Assembly (NCBI GenBank): GCA_004558595.1
Contig: SFCN01000008.1
Coordinates: 1 to 43,296, forward strand
Length of the DNA stretch: 43,296 bases
Direction of reading: 5' to 3'
DNA from: Phascolarctobacterium sp.
Lineage (GTDB): Bacteria > Bacillota > Negativicutes > Acidaminococcales > Acidaminococcaceae
Shown: in pieces, positions 33,137 through 42,184 of the stretch
Position numbering within the stretch: the stretch's first letter is position 1
Layout: each line of letters starts with the position of its first letter
Translations under genes and position numbers: made by a program
Notes under the pieces: model-generated
Told to the model about the DNA's origin: nothing
What the model saw: the letters and a program-made list of their open reading frames with translations, nothing else
Databases searched by the model: none

Positions 33137-33550
33137 TCAGTTTCCTTCAAAGAGCTTTAAAAGAATGAACATGGTTTCCGCAAAGGTCATGTAACGAAAC
33201 CACATACGAGGATAGACATAGCCTTGGGCGTCTACTTCATAGGTGCCGGTGATGCGAGCATGAATGGCTAAGCTTTCCATGGCAGCGATGATGAGCAGCA
33301 AAAAGCCGGGAGTCCAAGTGGCATCGTGAACCATGAGCCAAATGCAATATAAAAGGTAGAGCACATCGCTGATAAAATACATAATAAAGATGGATGCGGT
33401 ACCGTCCACGAGGATAACCTGCTTACGGTCAGGGTTACGACGCTTTTCCTCCAGCAATTTGGCAAAGCCTTGGAGAAAATAATAAATACGCTTAGTATGA
33501 ATGAAGTGGAACATACGTATGAAAATAAAGAATAAAGGGATAAAGTTCAT
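33137..33550 (-). CDS. Predicted membrane protein
   Basis: A 137-residue protein with an N-terminal amphipathic/hydrophobic segment, then two clear membrane helices (FIMYFISDVLYLLYCIWLMV and GFLLLIIAAMESLAI). It ends in a conserved-looking tail with RMWFRYMTFAETMFILLKLF. A basic cytoplasmic loop (LLEEKRRNPDRKQ) precedes the helices. I do not recognise a family. The start has GAGGT six bases upstream. Confidence 0.75.
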   Translation of the reverse strand: MNFIPLFFIFIRMFHFIHTKRIYYFLQGFAKLLEEKRRNPDRKQVILVDGTASIFIMYFISDVLYLLYCIWLMVHDATWTPGFLLLIIAAMESLAIHARITGTYEVDAQGYVYPRMWFRYMTFAETMFILLKLFEGN

Positions 33551-33745
33551 GTGAATACCTCGTTAACAAGAATACACTATATTATACACCATTTTAGTAG
33601 ATTCTGCCAATGATACACAAATTGCAGAAAGTGCTTATCAGAGAAACAAAAATCCTCAAAATACGCACATAAAAAAGAAAATCATAAAAAATGTATCAAT
33701 TTTCCCCTGTTGTCATCAAGTATACAGAAAACATGAAAAATATCG

Positions 33746-33775
33746 TTGACAAAAGTGTAGCGTTTTGGCTATAAT
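33746..33775 (+). promoter_or_regulatory. Promoter of the liv locus
   Basis: TTGACA at 33746-33751 and TATAAT at 33770-33775, 18-base spacer, about 88 bases before the first binding protein. The remaining 33551-33745 bases show nothing else. Confidence 0.85.
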
Positions 33776-33862
33776 GAGTACCATAAGTTATTAGGATAAG
33801 CGATAGCACGCAAGCCTGCTCCTAATGACGCTGCATTTACAAGGGAAAAGGAGTAATTAAAA

Positions 33863-35035
33863 ATGAAAAAATGGAAAAAATTAGCCACTGCGGCTTTGGC
33901 TGCAATGGTATTCGCATCCGTACTGAGCGGTTGCGGTGGAGACAAAAAGAAAGCTGCTGACACTGGCAATACCATTAAGGTTGGCGCATCCTTCGAGTTG
34001 ACCGGTAATGTTGCTAACTATGGTAAATCCATCCTGTCCGGCTTTAAAATGGCTGCTGACGAAGCTAATAAGACCGGCATTAATGGCAAAAAGATCGAAG
34101 TTATCGAGAGCGATAATAAATCCGAGCCTTCCGAATCCGGTAACTCCATTACCAAGCTGGTAACCCAAAACAAGGTTGTCGCCGTTGTTGGTCCTGCAAC
34201 CAGCGGCTGCGTAGCAGCAGGTGCTCCTATTACTGCTGCTAATAAAATTCCTCACATCGCGCCTTCCGCAACTGCGCCTGGCATTACCGTCGACAATGGC
34301 AAGGTAAGAGAATTCATGTTCCGCGCTTGCTTCATCGACCCGTTCCAAGGCCAAGTTATGGCAACCTTTGCTAGCAATACTCTGAAGGTTAAGAACGTAG
34401 CTATTCTGTTCGACTCCTCTAGCGACTATTCTAAAGGCTTGGCTTCCGTATTCCAAGAAACTTTGGAAGGCAAGGGCGGCAAGATCGTCGCTAAAGAAGC
34501 TTTCCTGTCCAAGGACGTTGACTTCAAGGCTTCTCTGACTAAGATTAAAGCAACCAATCCGGAAGCAATTTATGTTCCCGGTTACTATGAAGAAGTTTCC
34601 AAGATTATTAAACAAGCTCGTGAAATCGGCATTACCGTTCCCATGATGGGCTCCGACGGTTGGGAAAGCCCGAAACTGGCTGAAATCGCTGGTAAAGACG
34701 CTCTGAAAGGCTGCTACTATGTATCTGCCTTCTCCGCGCAGGATAAGGATCCTTCCGTACAAAAATTCATTGCTGATTACAAGGCTAAATACCAAAAGGA
34801 CCCCGACATTTTCGCAATGCAAGGCTACAATGCAGGCTTAGTTCTGTTTGATGCTATCAAACGCGCTGGCACCACCGATGGCACTAAATTGGCTAAGGCT
34901 ATCGCCGAAACCAAGGATCTGCCGGTAGCAAGCGGCAAGATGACCTTCGATGCTAACCATAACCCGATTATGCCTGCGTTGATCATCAGCTTAGAAGGCG
35001 GCGTTCCGACTTTGAAAGAGAAGATTGCTCTGTAA
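33863..35035 (+). CDS. livJ: Branched-chain amino acid-binding lipoprotein, copy 1
   Basis: Periplasmic type I binding protein of the Liv/HAAT ABC transporter. The 390 residues start with a lipoprotein signal ending in lipobox LSGC (Cys24), so it is probably anchored to a membrane. TIKVGASFELTGNVANYGKSI, VAVVGPATSGCV and FRACFIDPFQGQVMA are the usual fold landmarks. It is clearly paralogous to the next gene, and the two may differ in ligand. It is separated from copy 2 by a hairpin. Confidence 0.93.
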   Translation: MKKWKKLATAALAAMVFASVLSGCGGDKKKAADTGNTIKVGASFELTGNVANYGKSILSGFKMAADEANKTGINGKKIEVIESDNKSEPSESGNSITKLVTQNKVVAVVGPATSGCVAAGAPITAANKIPHIAPSATAPGITVDNGKVREFMFRACFIDPFQGQVMATFASNTLKVKNVAILFDSSSDYSKGLASVFQETLEGKGGKIVAKEAFLSKDVDFKASLTKIKATNPEAIYVPGYYEEVSKIIKQAREIGITVPMMGSDGWESPKLAEIAGKDALKGCYYVSAFSAQDKDPSVQKFIADYKAKYQKDPDIFAMQGYNAGLVLFDAIKRAGTTDGTKLAKAIAETKDLPVASGKMTFDANHNPIMPALIISLEGGVPTLKEKIAL

Positions 35036-35114
35036 TTCAAGCTCTAAGCTTTACAACTTTATATTGCAAATTAGTTAGTGTTCCTAATCCACGGTTTATT
35101 TAGTAAGTTAAAAA

Positions 35115-35160
35115 GGGGCTTGGCTAAAAGACAAGCCCCCAATATATAATTAAATTTTTT
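35115..35160 (+). terminator. Hairpin between the two binding-protein genes
   Basis: GGGGCTTG (35115-35122) pairs with CAAGCCCC (35132-35139); a T-run follows only later (35155-35160). It may partly terminate or stabilise the first message. Confidence 0.5.
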
Positions 35161-35175
35161 GAGGGGGAATAAACC

Positions 35176-36354
35176 ATGAAAAGATTAACTAAATTAATGT
35201 CAGTTTTGGCAGCAGGCGCACTGTTTATGGGCGCTTTGGCAGGCTGTGGCGGCTCTAAGGACGCCGGTAAAGCAGGTGACACCATTAAGGTTGGCGGTCT
35301 GTTAGAAATGACCGGCGGCAGCGCATCCTTCGGTATTTCTTCTAAGAACGGTATTGACCTGGCTTTGAAGAAAATTAACGAAAAGGGCGTGCTGGGTGGC
35401 AAAAAGCTCTCCTTGGTTGTAGCTGATACCAAATCCGAAGCATCTGAAGCAACCAATGGTATGCAAAAGCTGGTTTCTCAAGACAAGGTTGTAGCAGTTA
35501 TTGGTCCTAACCAATCCTCCGCTGTTATCGCAGCAGGCGCAATCAACAACGGCTCCAAGGTTCTGGGTATCACTCCTATGGGTACTAACCCGGACGTAAC
35601 TGTAGATCCGAAAACCAAGAAAACCAAAGAGTACAACTTCCGTGCATGCTTCATTGACCCGTTCCAAGGCACTGTAATGGCAAACTATGCATTTAAAGAG
35701 CTGAAGGTTAAAAAGGCTGCTATCCTGGTAGATAACACCTCTGACTATGCTAAAGGTTTGACCCAATTCTTCAAAGAAAACTTTGTAAAACTGGGCGGTC
35801 AGATCGTGGCTGAAGAAGCTTATCTGCAAAAGGATACCGACTTCAAAGCAACCCTGACTAAGATTAAAGCAGCTGCTCCTGACTTTATCTACATTCCTGG
35901 CTACTATCAAGAGGTTGGCCTGATCGTTAAACAAGCTCGTGAAATGGGCATCACCGTTACCATGGCCGGTGGCGATGGTTGGGACTCCGCAAAATTGCCG
36001 GAAATCGCTGGCAAGGCTGCTCTGAACAACACCATTTTCTCCAGCCTGTATTCTCCTGATGACGCATCTGACCTGAACAAATCCTTCGTTGCTGAATACA
36101 AGAAAGCTTACAATAGCAATCCGGACGTATTCGCAGCTCTGGCTTATGACTCCGCTCTGCTGGTAGCGAAAGCTATTGAAGATGCGAAATCCGCTGAACC
36201 TGCAAAGATTGCCGCTGCAATGGCAAAAATTTCTGGTTTCAAGGGTGTATCCGGTGAAGTAGCCTTCAACGAACAACATAACCCCATTAAGAGCGCAGTT
36301 ATCATCGAGCACAAAGATGGCGTTCAAACCTTCAAAGCTAAAGTTAATCCCTGA
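35176..36354 (+). CDS. livJ: Branched-chain amino acid-binding lipoprotein, copy 2
   Basis: A 392-residue paralogue of the preceding gene with lipobox LAGC (Cys24). Shared blocks include TIKVGG, FGISSKNGIDLALKKIN, VAVIGPNQSS, FRACFIDPFQGTVMA and DFIYIPGYYQEVGLIVKQAREMGI. Differences around the ligand cleft (SSAVIAAGAINNGSKVLGITPMGTNPD) suggest its own specificity. GAGGGGG precedes the start. A strong terminator separates it from the permease genes, as is common where binding proteins need higher expression. Confidence 0.93.
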   Translation: MKRLTKLMSVLAAGALFMGALAGCGGSKDAGKAGDTIKVGGLLEMTGGSASFGISSKNGIDLALKKINEKGVLGGKKLSLVVADTKSEASEATNGMQKLVSQDKVVAVIGPNQSSAVIAAGAINNGSKVLGITPMGTNPDVTVDPKTKKTKEYNFRACFIDPFQGTVMANYAFKELKVKKAAILVDNTSDYAKGLTQFFKENFVKLGGQIVAEEAYLQKDTDFKATLTKIKAAAPDFIYIPGYYQEVGLIVKQAREMGITVTMAGGDGWDSAKLPEIAGKAALNNTIFSSLYSPDDASDLNKSFVAEYKKAYNSNPDVFAALAYDSALLVAKAIEDAKSAEPAKIAAAMAKISGFKGVSGEVAFNEQHNPIKSAVIIEHKDGVQTFKAKVNP

Positions 36355-36388
36355 TAAGTAACACAAGTAGTCTTAACTAGTTCAACTC

Positions 36389-36427
36389 AACGAGGCTGTT
36401 GTTTTGTGTGACAACAGCCTCGTTTTA
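36389..36427 (+). terminator. Strong hairpin between the binding-protein and permease genes
   Basis: A 14-bp perfect stem AACGAGGCTGTTGT / ACAACAGCCTCGTT with an 8-base loop, followed by TTATC. Probably a partial terminator. Confidence 0.75.
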
Positions 36428-36479
36428 TCAAGAAGCGTGTCCCGCTTAGGCAAATCTAAATCTCTAGGGAGGAAAAAAT

Positions 36480-37370
36480 ATGGAGAGCTTTATGCATCAG
36501 TTCTTTCAGCAACTGATCAACGGTGTATCTCTTGGTAGTATTTATGCACTGATCGCTTTAGGTTATACCATGATATACGGTATCATCAAGCTTATCAACT
36601 TTGCTCATGGTGATATCTATATGCTGGGTGCCTATTTCGGCTTCTATGCTACTACCACTTTGGGATTGCCCTTTATTCCGGCAATCATCTTCGCTATGGC
36701 CTGTGCTGCAATCGCAGGCATCATCATCGAGCGCATTGCTTATCGCCCCATGCGTAATGCACCGCGTATCGCAATTTTAATCACTGCAATCGGCGTATCC
36801 TTCTTCTTGGAATACGGCATGATTCTTTTAGTATCCCCGCAGCCGCGTACCTTCCCGGCAGTATTCAGTGCTACCGTATATAACATGGGTCCCTTGGTTG
36901 CTAATAGCCAACAATTGGTAATTCTTTTGAGCTCCATTATTTTAATGGCAGTGCTCACCTACATTGTTAACAAAACTAAAGCCGGCAAAGCAATGCGCGC
37001 TGTATCCTTTGATGCTGATGCTGCTAGACTGATGGGCATCAACATTGACCGCGTTATTTCCACCACCTTTGCTCTGGGCAGTGCTCTGGCAGCAGCTGGT
37101 GGCGTGCTGGTAGGTGTTTATTATAACTCCATCGACCCGCTGATGGGCATGATGCCCGGCCTGAAGGCCTTCGTTGCCGCAGTATTGGGCGGCATCGGCA
37201 TTATCCCCGGCGCTATGATTGGCGGCATCATTCTGGGTGTTGTAGAGGCTATGGTAAGTGGCTTCCTGTCCTCCACCTTCCGTGATGCAGCAGCCTTTGG
37301 TATCTTGATTTTGATCCTGCTCTATAAGCCCTCCGGCTTGTTAGGCAAGAACGTACGTGAGAAAGTGTGA
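36480..37370 (+). CDS. livH: Branched-chain amino acid ABC transporter permease LivH
   Basis: Inner-membrane subunit of the Liv importer. In its 296 residues, about eight hydrophobic segments begin with QLINGVSLGSIYALIALGYTMIYG and INFAHGDIYMLGAYFG, both LivH signatures. AVSFDADAARLMGINIDRVI is the cytoplasmic loop that contacts the ATPase. GGAGG precedes the start. It runs directly into livM. Confidence 0.96.
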   Translation: MESFMHQFFQQLINGVSLGSIYALIALGYTMIYGIIKLINFAHGDIYMLGAYFGFYATTTLGLPFIPAIIFAMACAAIAGIIIERIAYRPMRNAPRIAILITAIGVSFFLEYGMILLVSPQPRTFPAVFSATVYNMGPLVANSQQLVILLSSIILMAVLTYIVNKTKAGKAMRAVSFDADAARLMGINIDRVISTTFALGSALAAAGGVLVGVYYNSIDPLMGMMPGLKAFVAAVLGGIGIIPGAMIGGIILGVVEAMVSGFLSSTFRDAAAFGILILILLYKPSGLLGKNVREKV

Positions 37371-37380
37371 GGTGCTTGTT

Positions 37381-38340
37381 ATGAATCCGATTAGAAAATT
37401 TGATTTAAAAGCCCTTGTCGCTTCTGTAATTATCTTTGCTATAGTTCAAGGACTGATTTTGGCCGAGGTTATCGGCCCCTTCTGGGAATTGAACATCATC
37501 CTGATTTGTATCAATATTATTTTGGCAGTCAGCCTGAACCTGATTAACGGCTATACCGGCCAATTCTCCATTGGTCACGCCGGCTTTATGGCAGTTGGTG
37601 CCTATACCGGTGCTATTATTACTGTAAAGCTGGGACTGCCCTTTGAGCTGGCTTTGGTTGTAGCAACTGTCTGTGCAGGTTTCCTAGGTTTCCTCATTGG
37701 TCTACCTACGTTGCGCCTTGATGGTGACTATTTGGCAATCGCTACTTTAGGTCTTGGCGAAATTATCCGCATCTGCATTCTCAACATCGACTATGTAGGC
37801 GGTGCTTCTGGTTTGATGGGTATCCCTCGTTTGACCACCTTCGCTTATATCTTCTGGATTATGATAGCCATCATCTTCTTTATTAAAAACTTTAAAAACT
37901 CCGCTTTGGGTCGCTGCTGCTTAGCTATTCGTGAAAACGAAATCGCAGCCGATACCATGGGTATTAATACTACTAAATACAAGGTAATGGCCTTCACCCT
38001 GGGCGCTTCCTTTGCTGGCACTGCAGGCTGCTTGTTCAGCCATTACTTCTTCCTGGCGCATCCCGCATCCTTTACCTTTATGCGTTCCTTCGATATTCTG
38101 ACCATGGTAGTTTTGGGTGGCTTGGGCTCTATGACCGGTGCTATTACCGGCGCAACCCTCTTGACCTTCATTTCCGCCTACCTGTCCGACTATCCGGAAT
38201 GGCGTATGGTTATCTATTCCGTAACTATGATCGTTTTGATGCTGCATCGTCCGCAAGGCTTGTTCGGTAGTGAAGAGCTGAGCCGCAAGATGTTTAAGTT
38301 TGGAGGTAAGAACAATGGCAGAGCTGCTGAAGGTAGATAA
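37381..38340 (+). CDS. livM: Branched-chain amino acid ABC transporter permease LivM
   Basis: Second membrane subunit, 319 residues. LNLINGYTGQFSIGHAGFMAVGAYTGAI is the LivM landmark, and LGRCCLAIRENEIAADTMGINTTKYK is the coupling loop. A start at 37357 would overlap livH; GTGAGGTG at 37367-37374 favours ATG 37381. It overlaps livG by 26 bases. Confidence 0.96.
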   Translation: MNPIRKFDLKALVASVIIFAIVQGLILAEVIGPFWELNIILICINIILAVSLNLINGYTGQFSIGHAGFMAVGAYTGAIITVKLGLPFELALVVATVCAGFLGFLIGLPTLRLDGDYLAIATLGLGEIIRICILNIDYVGGASGLMGIPRLTTFAYIFWIMIAIIFFIKNFKNSALGRCCLAIRENEIAADTMGINTTKYKVMAFTLGASFAGTAGCLFSHYFFLAHPASFTFMRSFDILTMVVLGGLGSMTGAITGATLLTFISAYLSDYPEWRMVIYSVTMIVLMLHRPQGLFGSEELSRKMFKFGGKNNGRAAEGR

Positions 38341-39088
38341 TGTTTCCATGATTTTCGGTGGTCTGCGCGCCGTATCCAACCTTTCCATGTACATCAACAA
38401 GGGAGAGCTGATTGGTCTTATCGGTCCTAACGGTGCAGGTAAAACTACCGCCTTTAATATGATTACTGGTGTATATACTCCCAGCGAGGGCGACGTATAT
38501 TTTAATGGTGTAAAGAGCAGTGGTAAAAAATCCTATCAAGTTACCCAATTGGGTATGGCTCGTACCTTCCAAAATATCCGCCTGTTCTCCGAGCTGAGCG
38601 TAATCGATAACGTAAAAATCGCTTATAATATGCACGTTACCTATAATTTGGTGGATGCCATTATTCGCGATAAAAAATATCTAAACGAAGAAGATTTCAT
38701 CACCCAAAAGGCGATGGATTTGCTGAAGATTTTCCATCTAGAGGGCGAAGCTAATGAGGTTGCCAAGAACCTGCCCTACGGTAAGCAACGCCGTTTGGAA
38801 ATTGCTCGTGCCTTGGCCACCGAGCCTAAGCTCCTCCTGTTGGATGAGCCTGCTGCAGGCATGAACCCTCAGGAAACCCACGAGCTGATGGAAATGATTC
38901 GTTGGATTCGTGATAAATTTGACCTCTCCATCCTGCTCATCGAGCATGATATGGGCTTGGTTATGGGCGTGTGCGAGCGCATTTATGTACTGGAATATGG
39001 TATGAAAATTGCTGAAGGCACTCCGGAAGAGATTAAACACAACAGTCGTGTAATTGAAGCATATCTGGGCGAGGAGGTTATCAACTAA
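38315..39088 (+). CDS. livG: Branched-chain amino acid ABC transporter ATPase LivG
   Basis: Cytoplasmic ATPase of 257 residues. Walker A is GPNGAGKTT (about 37-45). The signature loop is replaced by the LivG form LPYGKQRRLEIARAL, and Walker B is LLLLDEPAAGMNP. The long middle insertion (VTYNLVDAIIRDKKYLNEEDF) is normal for LivG. The frame before ATG 38315 contains the ribosome binding site TTGGAGG. Its stop overlaps the livF start. Confidence 0.96.
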   Translation: MAELLKVDNVSMIFGGLRAVSNLSMYINKGELIGLIGPNGAGKTTAFNMITGVYTPSEGDVYFNGVKSSGKKSYQVTQLGMARTFQNIRLFSELSVIDNVKIAYNMHVTYNLVDAIIRDKKYLNEEDFITQKAMDLLKIFHLEGEANEVAKNLPYGKQRRLEIARALATEPKLLLLDEPAAGMNPQETHELMEMIRWIRDKFDLSILLIEHDMGLVMGVCERIYVLEYGMKIAEGTPEEIKHNSRVIEAYLGEEVIN

Positions 39089-39792
39089 TGTTAAGAGTTG
39101 AAGATATTAATGTCTATTACGGCGCTATCCACGCCATTAAAGGCATCAGCCTCGATGTTCCCGATGGTGAAATTGTAGCGCTGATTGGTTCTAACGGCGC
39201 AGGTAAGTCCACAACCCTGCGCACTATTTCCGGTCTGATGAAACCCAAAACCGGTAAAATCCTGTATGAAGGTAATGATATTGCCGGTGTACCTGCTCAT
39301 AAAATCGTTGGCATGGGCCTGTGTCAGGTGCCCGAAGGTCGTCACGTTTTCGCAAACATGACTGTTTTGGAAAACCTGGAGCTGGGTGCTTATCTGCGCA
39401 AGGATAAGGACGGCATTGCCAAGGACATGCAGGATGTATTTGAAAAATTCCCGCGTTTGTTAGAGCGTAAGTATCAAATCGCCGGTACTCTTTCCGGTGG
39501 TGAGCAGCAAATGCTGGCTATGGGCCGTGCTCTGATGAGCCGTCCAAAATTATTACTCTTGGATGAGCCCTCTATGGGTCTTGCCCCCTTGCTGGTTAAG
39601 GAAATTTTTAATATAATAAAAGAAATCAATGCTGGCGGCACTACCATTCTGTTGGTAGAGCAAAACGCTAATATGGCATTGTCCATTGCTGATAAAGCAT
39701 ACGTTCTGGAAACCGGCCGTATTACCCTGAGTGGTACTGCCCAAGAGCTGGCAAGCAGTGAGGAAGTACGCAAGGCATATTTGGGCGGCTAA
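39088..39792 (+). CDS. livF: Branched-chain amino acid ABC transporter ATPase LivF
   Basis: Second ATPase, 234 residues. Walker A is GSNGAGKST, the signature is LSGGEQQMLAMGRAL, Walker B is LLLLDEPSMGLAP, and the switch His position reads VEQNANMAL as in LivF. It starts at TAATG shared with livG, so the two are translated together. Confidence 0.96.
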   Translation: MLRVEDINVYYGAIHAIKGISLDVPDGEIVALIGSNGAGKSTTLRTISGLMKPKTGKILYEGNDIAGVPAHKIVGMGLCQVPEGRHVFANMTVLENLELGAYLRKDKDGIAKDMQDVFEKFPRLLERKYQIAGTLSGGEQQMLAMGRALMSRPKLLLLDEPSMGLAPLLVKEIFNIIKEINAGGTTILLVEQNANMALSIADKAYVLETGRITLSGTAQELASSEEVRKAYLGG

Positions 39793-39809
39793 CAAGAGGA
39801 GGTCATTTC

Positions 39810-40469
39810 ATGTTAGTTAAGGATTTTATGACTAAAGACGTCATTACTGTGCGCGAGGATCAATCCATGCTGGAAGCTCGCGAGGTTATGCGCAGCAAAA
39901 AACTGTACAGCCTGCCGGTAGTGGACGATATTTCCCGCGTTCGTGGTATCATCACTGTGGATGATATCGGTAAGGCATCTCCTAGCGACAGCTCCACTCT
40001 GTCGCGCTATGAGGCTAACTATCTTTTAGGTCGTCTCAAGGTTAAGGACGTTATGAGCCGTACTGTGGTTACCGTGGACAGCGAGGATACCATTGAGTAT
40101 GTTGCTTATAATCTGTACAAGCATAAAATTAATGCTCTGCCCGTATTGGGTCGTGATGGCAAGCTTTGCGGCATCATTTCCCGTAGCGATATGTTCCGCT
40201 CCTTTGTAGAAATGATGGGCGTAAACCAAAGCTGCACTCGCTTCACCGTTATTGCTCCCGATAAGGTTGGCGTTGTTGCTGAAATCACCAGCATTATGAA
40301 GGAGGATGGCATCAATATCATCTCCTTGGCTACCTTGCAAAGTGGCAATGGCACTGCGGAAATCACTATTCGCTGCCGTCTGAATAATAATGGCTTGGAT
40401 ATTATTGAGCAAATTCGCGAAGCTGGCTATGAAGTAACCGATATTATGTCCCTGGATGGACTGGAATAA
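39810..40469 (+). CDS. CBS-CBS-ACT domain protein
   Basis: A 219-residue cytoplasmic sensor protein. Two CBS domains come first (MLVKDFMTKDVITV to about residue 58, and VKDVMSRTVVTVDSEDTI to about 130). A C-terminal ACT domain follows (FTVIAPDKVGVVAEITSIMKEDGINI). CBS pairs bind adenosyl nucleotides and ACT domains bind amino acids, so it could tune the Liv transporter or metabolism to branched-chain amino acids and energy state. It is AcuB-like in layout. It lies 17 bases after livF and is coupled to the next gene by TAATG. Confidence 0.85.
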   Translation: MLVKDFMTKDVITVREDQSMLEAREVMRSKKLYSLPVVDDISRVRGIITVDDIGKASPSDSSTLSRYEANYLLGRLKVKDVMSRTVVTVDSEDTIEYVAYNLYKHKINALPVLGRDGKLCGIISRSDMFRSFVEMMGVNQSCTRFTVIAPDKVGVVAEITSIMKEDGINIISLATLQSGNGTAEITIRCRLNNNGLDIIEQIREAGYEVTDIMSLDGLE

Positions 40470-40678
40470 TGCTAGCCGCTTCTTCCGTGCATGTTGGTGA
40501 TGTGGTAAAGATGAAAAAGGCTCATCCCTGTGGCAGCGATGAGTGGGAAATTACTCGCACCGGCATGGACTTTGGCATGAAATGCTGCGGGTGTGGTCAT
40601 TTTGTGATGCTGGCGCGCAGCAAGTTCGAAAAGGCTGCTAAGGCAATAGTAAAAGCTGCCCCGCAGCCGGAAAAATAA
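40469..40678 (+). CDS. DUF951 protein
   Basis: A 69-residue protein with the family core VHVGDVVKMKKAHPCGSDEWEITRTG, then MKCCGCGHFVMLARSKFEK. The conserved cysteines suggest metal binding, and the short beta-rich fold is related to nucleic-acid-binding modules; function unknown. The family often neighbours ychF, parB or rpsF in Firmicutes; here it ends the liv operon. It starts on the TAATG of the CBS-ACT gene. Confidence 0.9.
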   Translation: MLAASSVHVGDVVKMKKAHPCGSDEWEITRTGMDFGMKCCGCGHFVMLARSKFEKAAKAIVKAAPQPEK

Positions 40679-40716
40679 TACTGTTTTCCCTATATCTCCT
40701 TTCCCTAGAGATAAAG

Positions 40717-40757
40717 AAAACCGCTACGATGTTTGCAGGCGTCGTAGCGGTTTTTCG
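40717..40757 (+). terminator. Terminator of the liv operon
   Basis: AAAACCGCTACGA (40717-40729) pairs with TCGTAGCGGTTTT (40742-40754), with continuing Ts. Confidence 0.9.
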
Positions 40758-40891
40758 TTTTAGTATATAATTTTTTTCTAGTTAATTTTAAGCAAAAAAG
40801 GCGTTTTTGGGCTACAATAGCTCCCAATCCGTGATTAACGTGAAAAAATTGCAAACTCCTCAAAAAATGACGATTTTCTTGCGTTTTCCTA

Positions 40892-40919
40892 TTGTACTTT
40901 CTCGTGATTGTGGTACAAT
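40892..40919 (+). promoter_or_regulatory. Promoter of the decarboxylase gene
   Basis: TTGTAC at 40892-40897 and TACAAT at 40914-40919, 16-base spacer, with an extended -10 TG at 40911-40912. Confidence 0.7.
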
Positions 40920-40959
40920 CTAAACAACAAATAAATGCTATGGCAAGGGGAGAGTGGGC

Positions 40960-42114
40960 ATGAAAAAAGAGAAGTATTTTCAATTAAGCCAAACTGCTGT
41001 GGAAAAATTAGCAGCTGAATTTGGTACGCCACTATTGGTGCTTTCTTTGAAGGAAGTCAAGAAAAGCTATAATGTATTACGTAAATATCTACCGCGCGTG
41101 AAGGTGCATTATGCTATTAAGGCCAATCCTCATCCGGAAATTTTGCGGGTGATGGCAGAGCTTGGCTCCTGTTTCGATGTTGCTTCAGATGGAGAAATTC
41201 ACACCCTGCATGATATGGGTGTGGCTGGTTCTCGCATGATTTATGCTAATCCTGTGAAGCTGGGTGTGGGACTAGAAGCTTGTCGCCAATGCGGCGTTAG
41301 CAAGATGACCTTTGACAGCGCGAGTGAAATAGAAAAAATTAAGCAAAAATTACCTCATGCTACGGTGCTGCTGCGTCTATGCATTGATAATTCTTCTGCT
41401 CATGTGGATTTGAATAAGAAATTTGGTGCATCCCGTGATAATGCCTTAGAGCTGATGCTTAAAGCTAAGGAAGCAGGCCTGGATATGGCCGGCATCGCCT
41501 TCCATGTGGGTAGCCAAACTGTAAGCTCCGACCCCTATCTGTACGCTATGGATATAGCAAGAGAGCTTTTTGAAGAGGCTGAGGCTGCTGGCTTGCATCT
41601 GAGAATATTGGATATTGGCGGTGGCTTTCCTATTCCAGAGCCCAAGGTTAAGTTTAATCTTCCGGAGATGCTCAAGCAAATTGCGGCACGCCTGGATGAG
41701 GATTTTCCTGAAACAGAGATTTGGGCGGAGCCAGGTCGCTACATTTGCGGTACAGCAGTAAATTTGATTACCAGCGTTGTTGGTGTTACTGAACGTGGTG
41801 GCCAGCCCTGGTATTTCTTGGATGAAGGTCTCTACGGTACCTTCTCGGGGGTGCTTTTTGACCAATGGGATTTCAAGCTAATTAGCTTCAAGGAAAGTGA
41901 TGAGAAGGTTGCGGCTACCTTTGCCGGCCCTAGCTGTGATAGCTTGGACATTATGTTCCGTGGACGCATGACCGCTCCCCTTGAGGTAGGCGATTTACTG
42001 CTGGTGCCCTCCTGTGGTGCTTATACCTCTGCTTCTGCTACGACCTTCAACGGCTTTAGCAAGGCACGCTTCGTGGTATGGGAAAAGGTGCAGGATATTG
42101 CGGGCGGGGAGTGA
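40960..42114 (+). CDS. Lysine/ornithine decarboxylase, Selenomonas type
   Basis: PLP enzyme (fold III) of 384 residues that decarboxylates lysine or ornithine to cadaverine or putrescine. The PLP lysine is Lys54 in HYAIKANPHPE. FDVASDGEI, GIAFHVGSQ, DIGGGFPIPEP, AEPGRYICGTAVNL and FAGPSCDSLD follow in family order. It resembles the Selenomonas ruminantium lysine/ornithine enzyme over its whole length, as I recall it. There cadaverine is linked to peptidoglycan and tethers the outer membrane. The GGGGAG site selects ATG 40960 over GTG 40954. Confidence 0.9.
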   Translation: MKKEKYFQLSQTAVEKLAAEFGTPLLVLSLKEVKKSYNVLRKYLPRVKVHYAIKANPHPEILRVMAELGSCFDVASDGEIHTLHDMGVAGSRMIYANPVKLGVGLEACRQCGVSKMTFDSASEIEKIKQKLPHATVLLRLCIDNSSAHVDLNKKFGASRDNALELMLKAKEAGLDMAGIAFHVGSQTVSSDPYLYAMDIARELFEEAEAAGLHLRILDIGGGFPIPEPKVKFNLPEMLKQIAARLDEDFPETEIWAEPGRYICGTAVNLITSVVGVTERGGQPWYFLDEGLYGTFSGVLFDQWDFKLISFKESDEKVAATFAGPSCDSLDIMFRGRMTAPLEVGDLLLVPSCGAYTSASATTFNGFSKARFVVWEKVQDIAGGE

Positions 42115-42155
42115 GCTCGTAAGCTAAAATTTCTATACAAATTAAGACGGTTTAT

Positions 42156-42184
42156 GACGGTACAGAGATGTGCCGTCTTTTTGT
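42156..42184 (+). terminator. Terminator of the decarboxylase gene
   Basis: GACGGTACA / TGTGCCGTC stem (one G-U) with a GAGA loop, followed by TTTTTG. Confidence 0.85.

Noticed and set aside
33881..36366. Long antisense frames over the two binding-protein genes (33881-34822 and 35302-36366)
   Set aside because: They mirror highly expressed genes with strong codon bias, lack ribosome binding sites and resemble no family.
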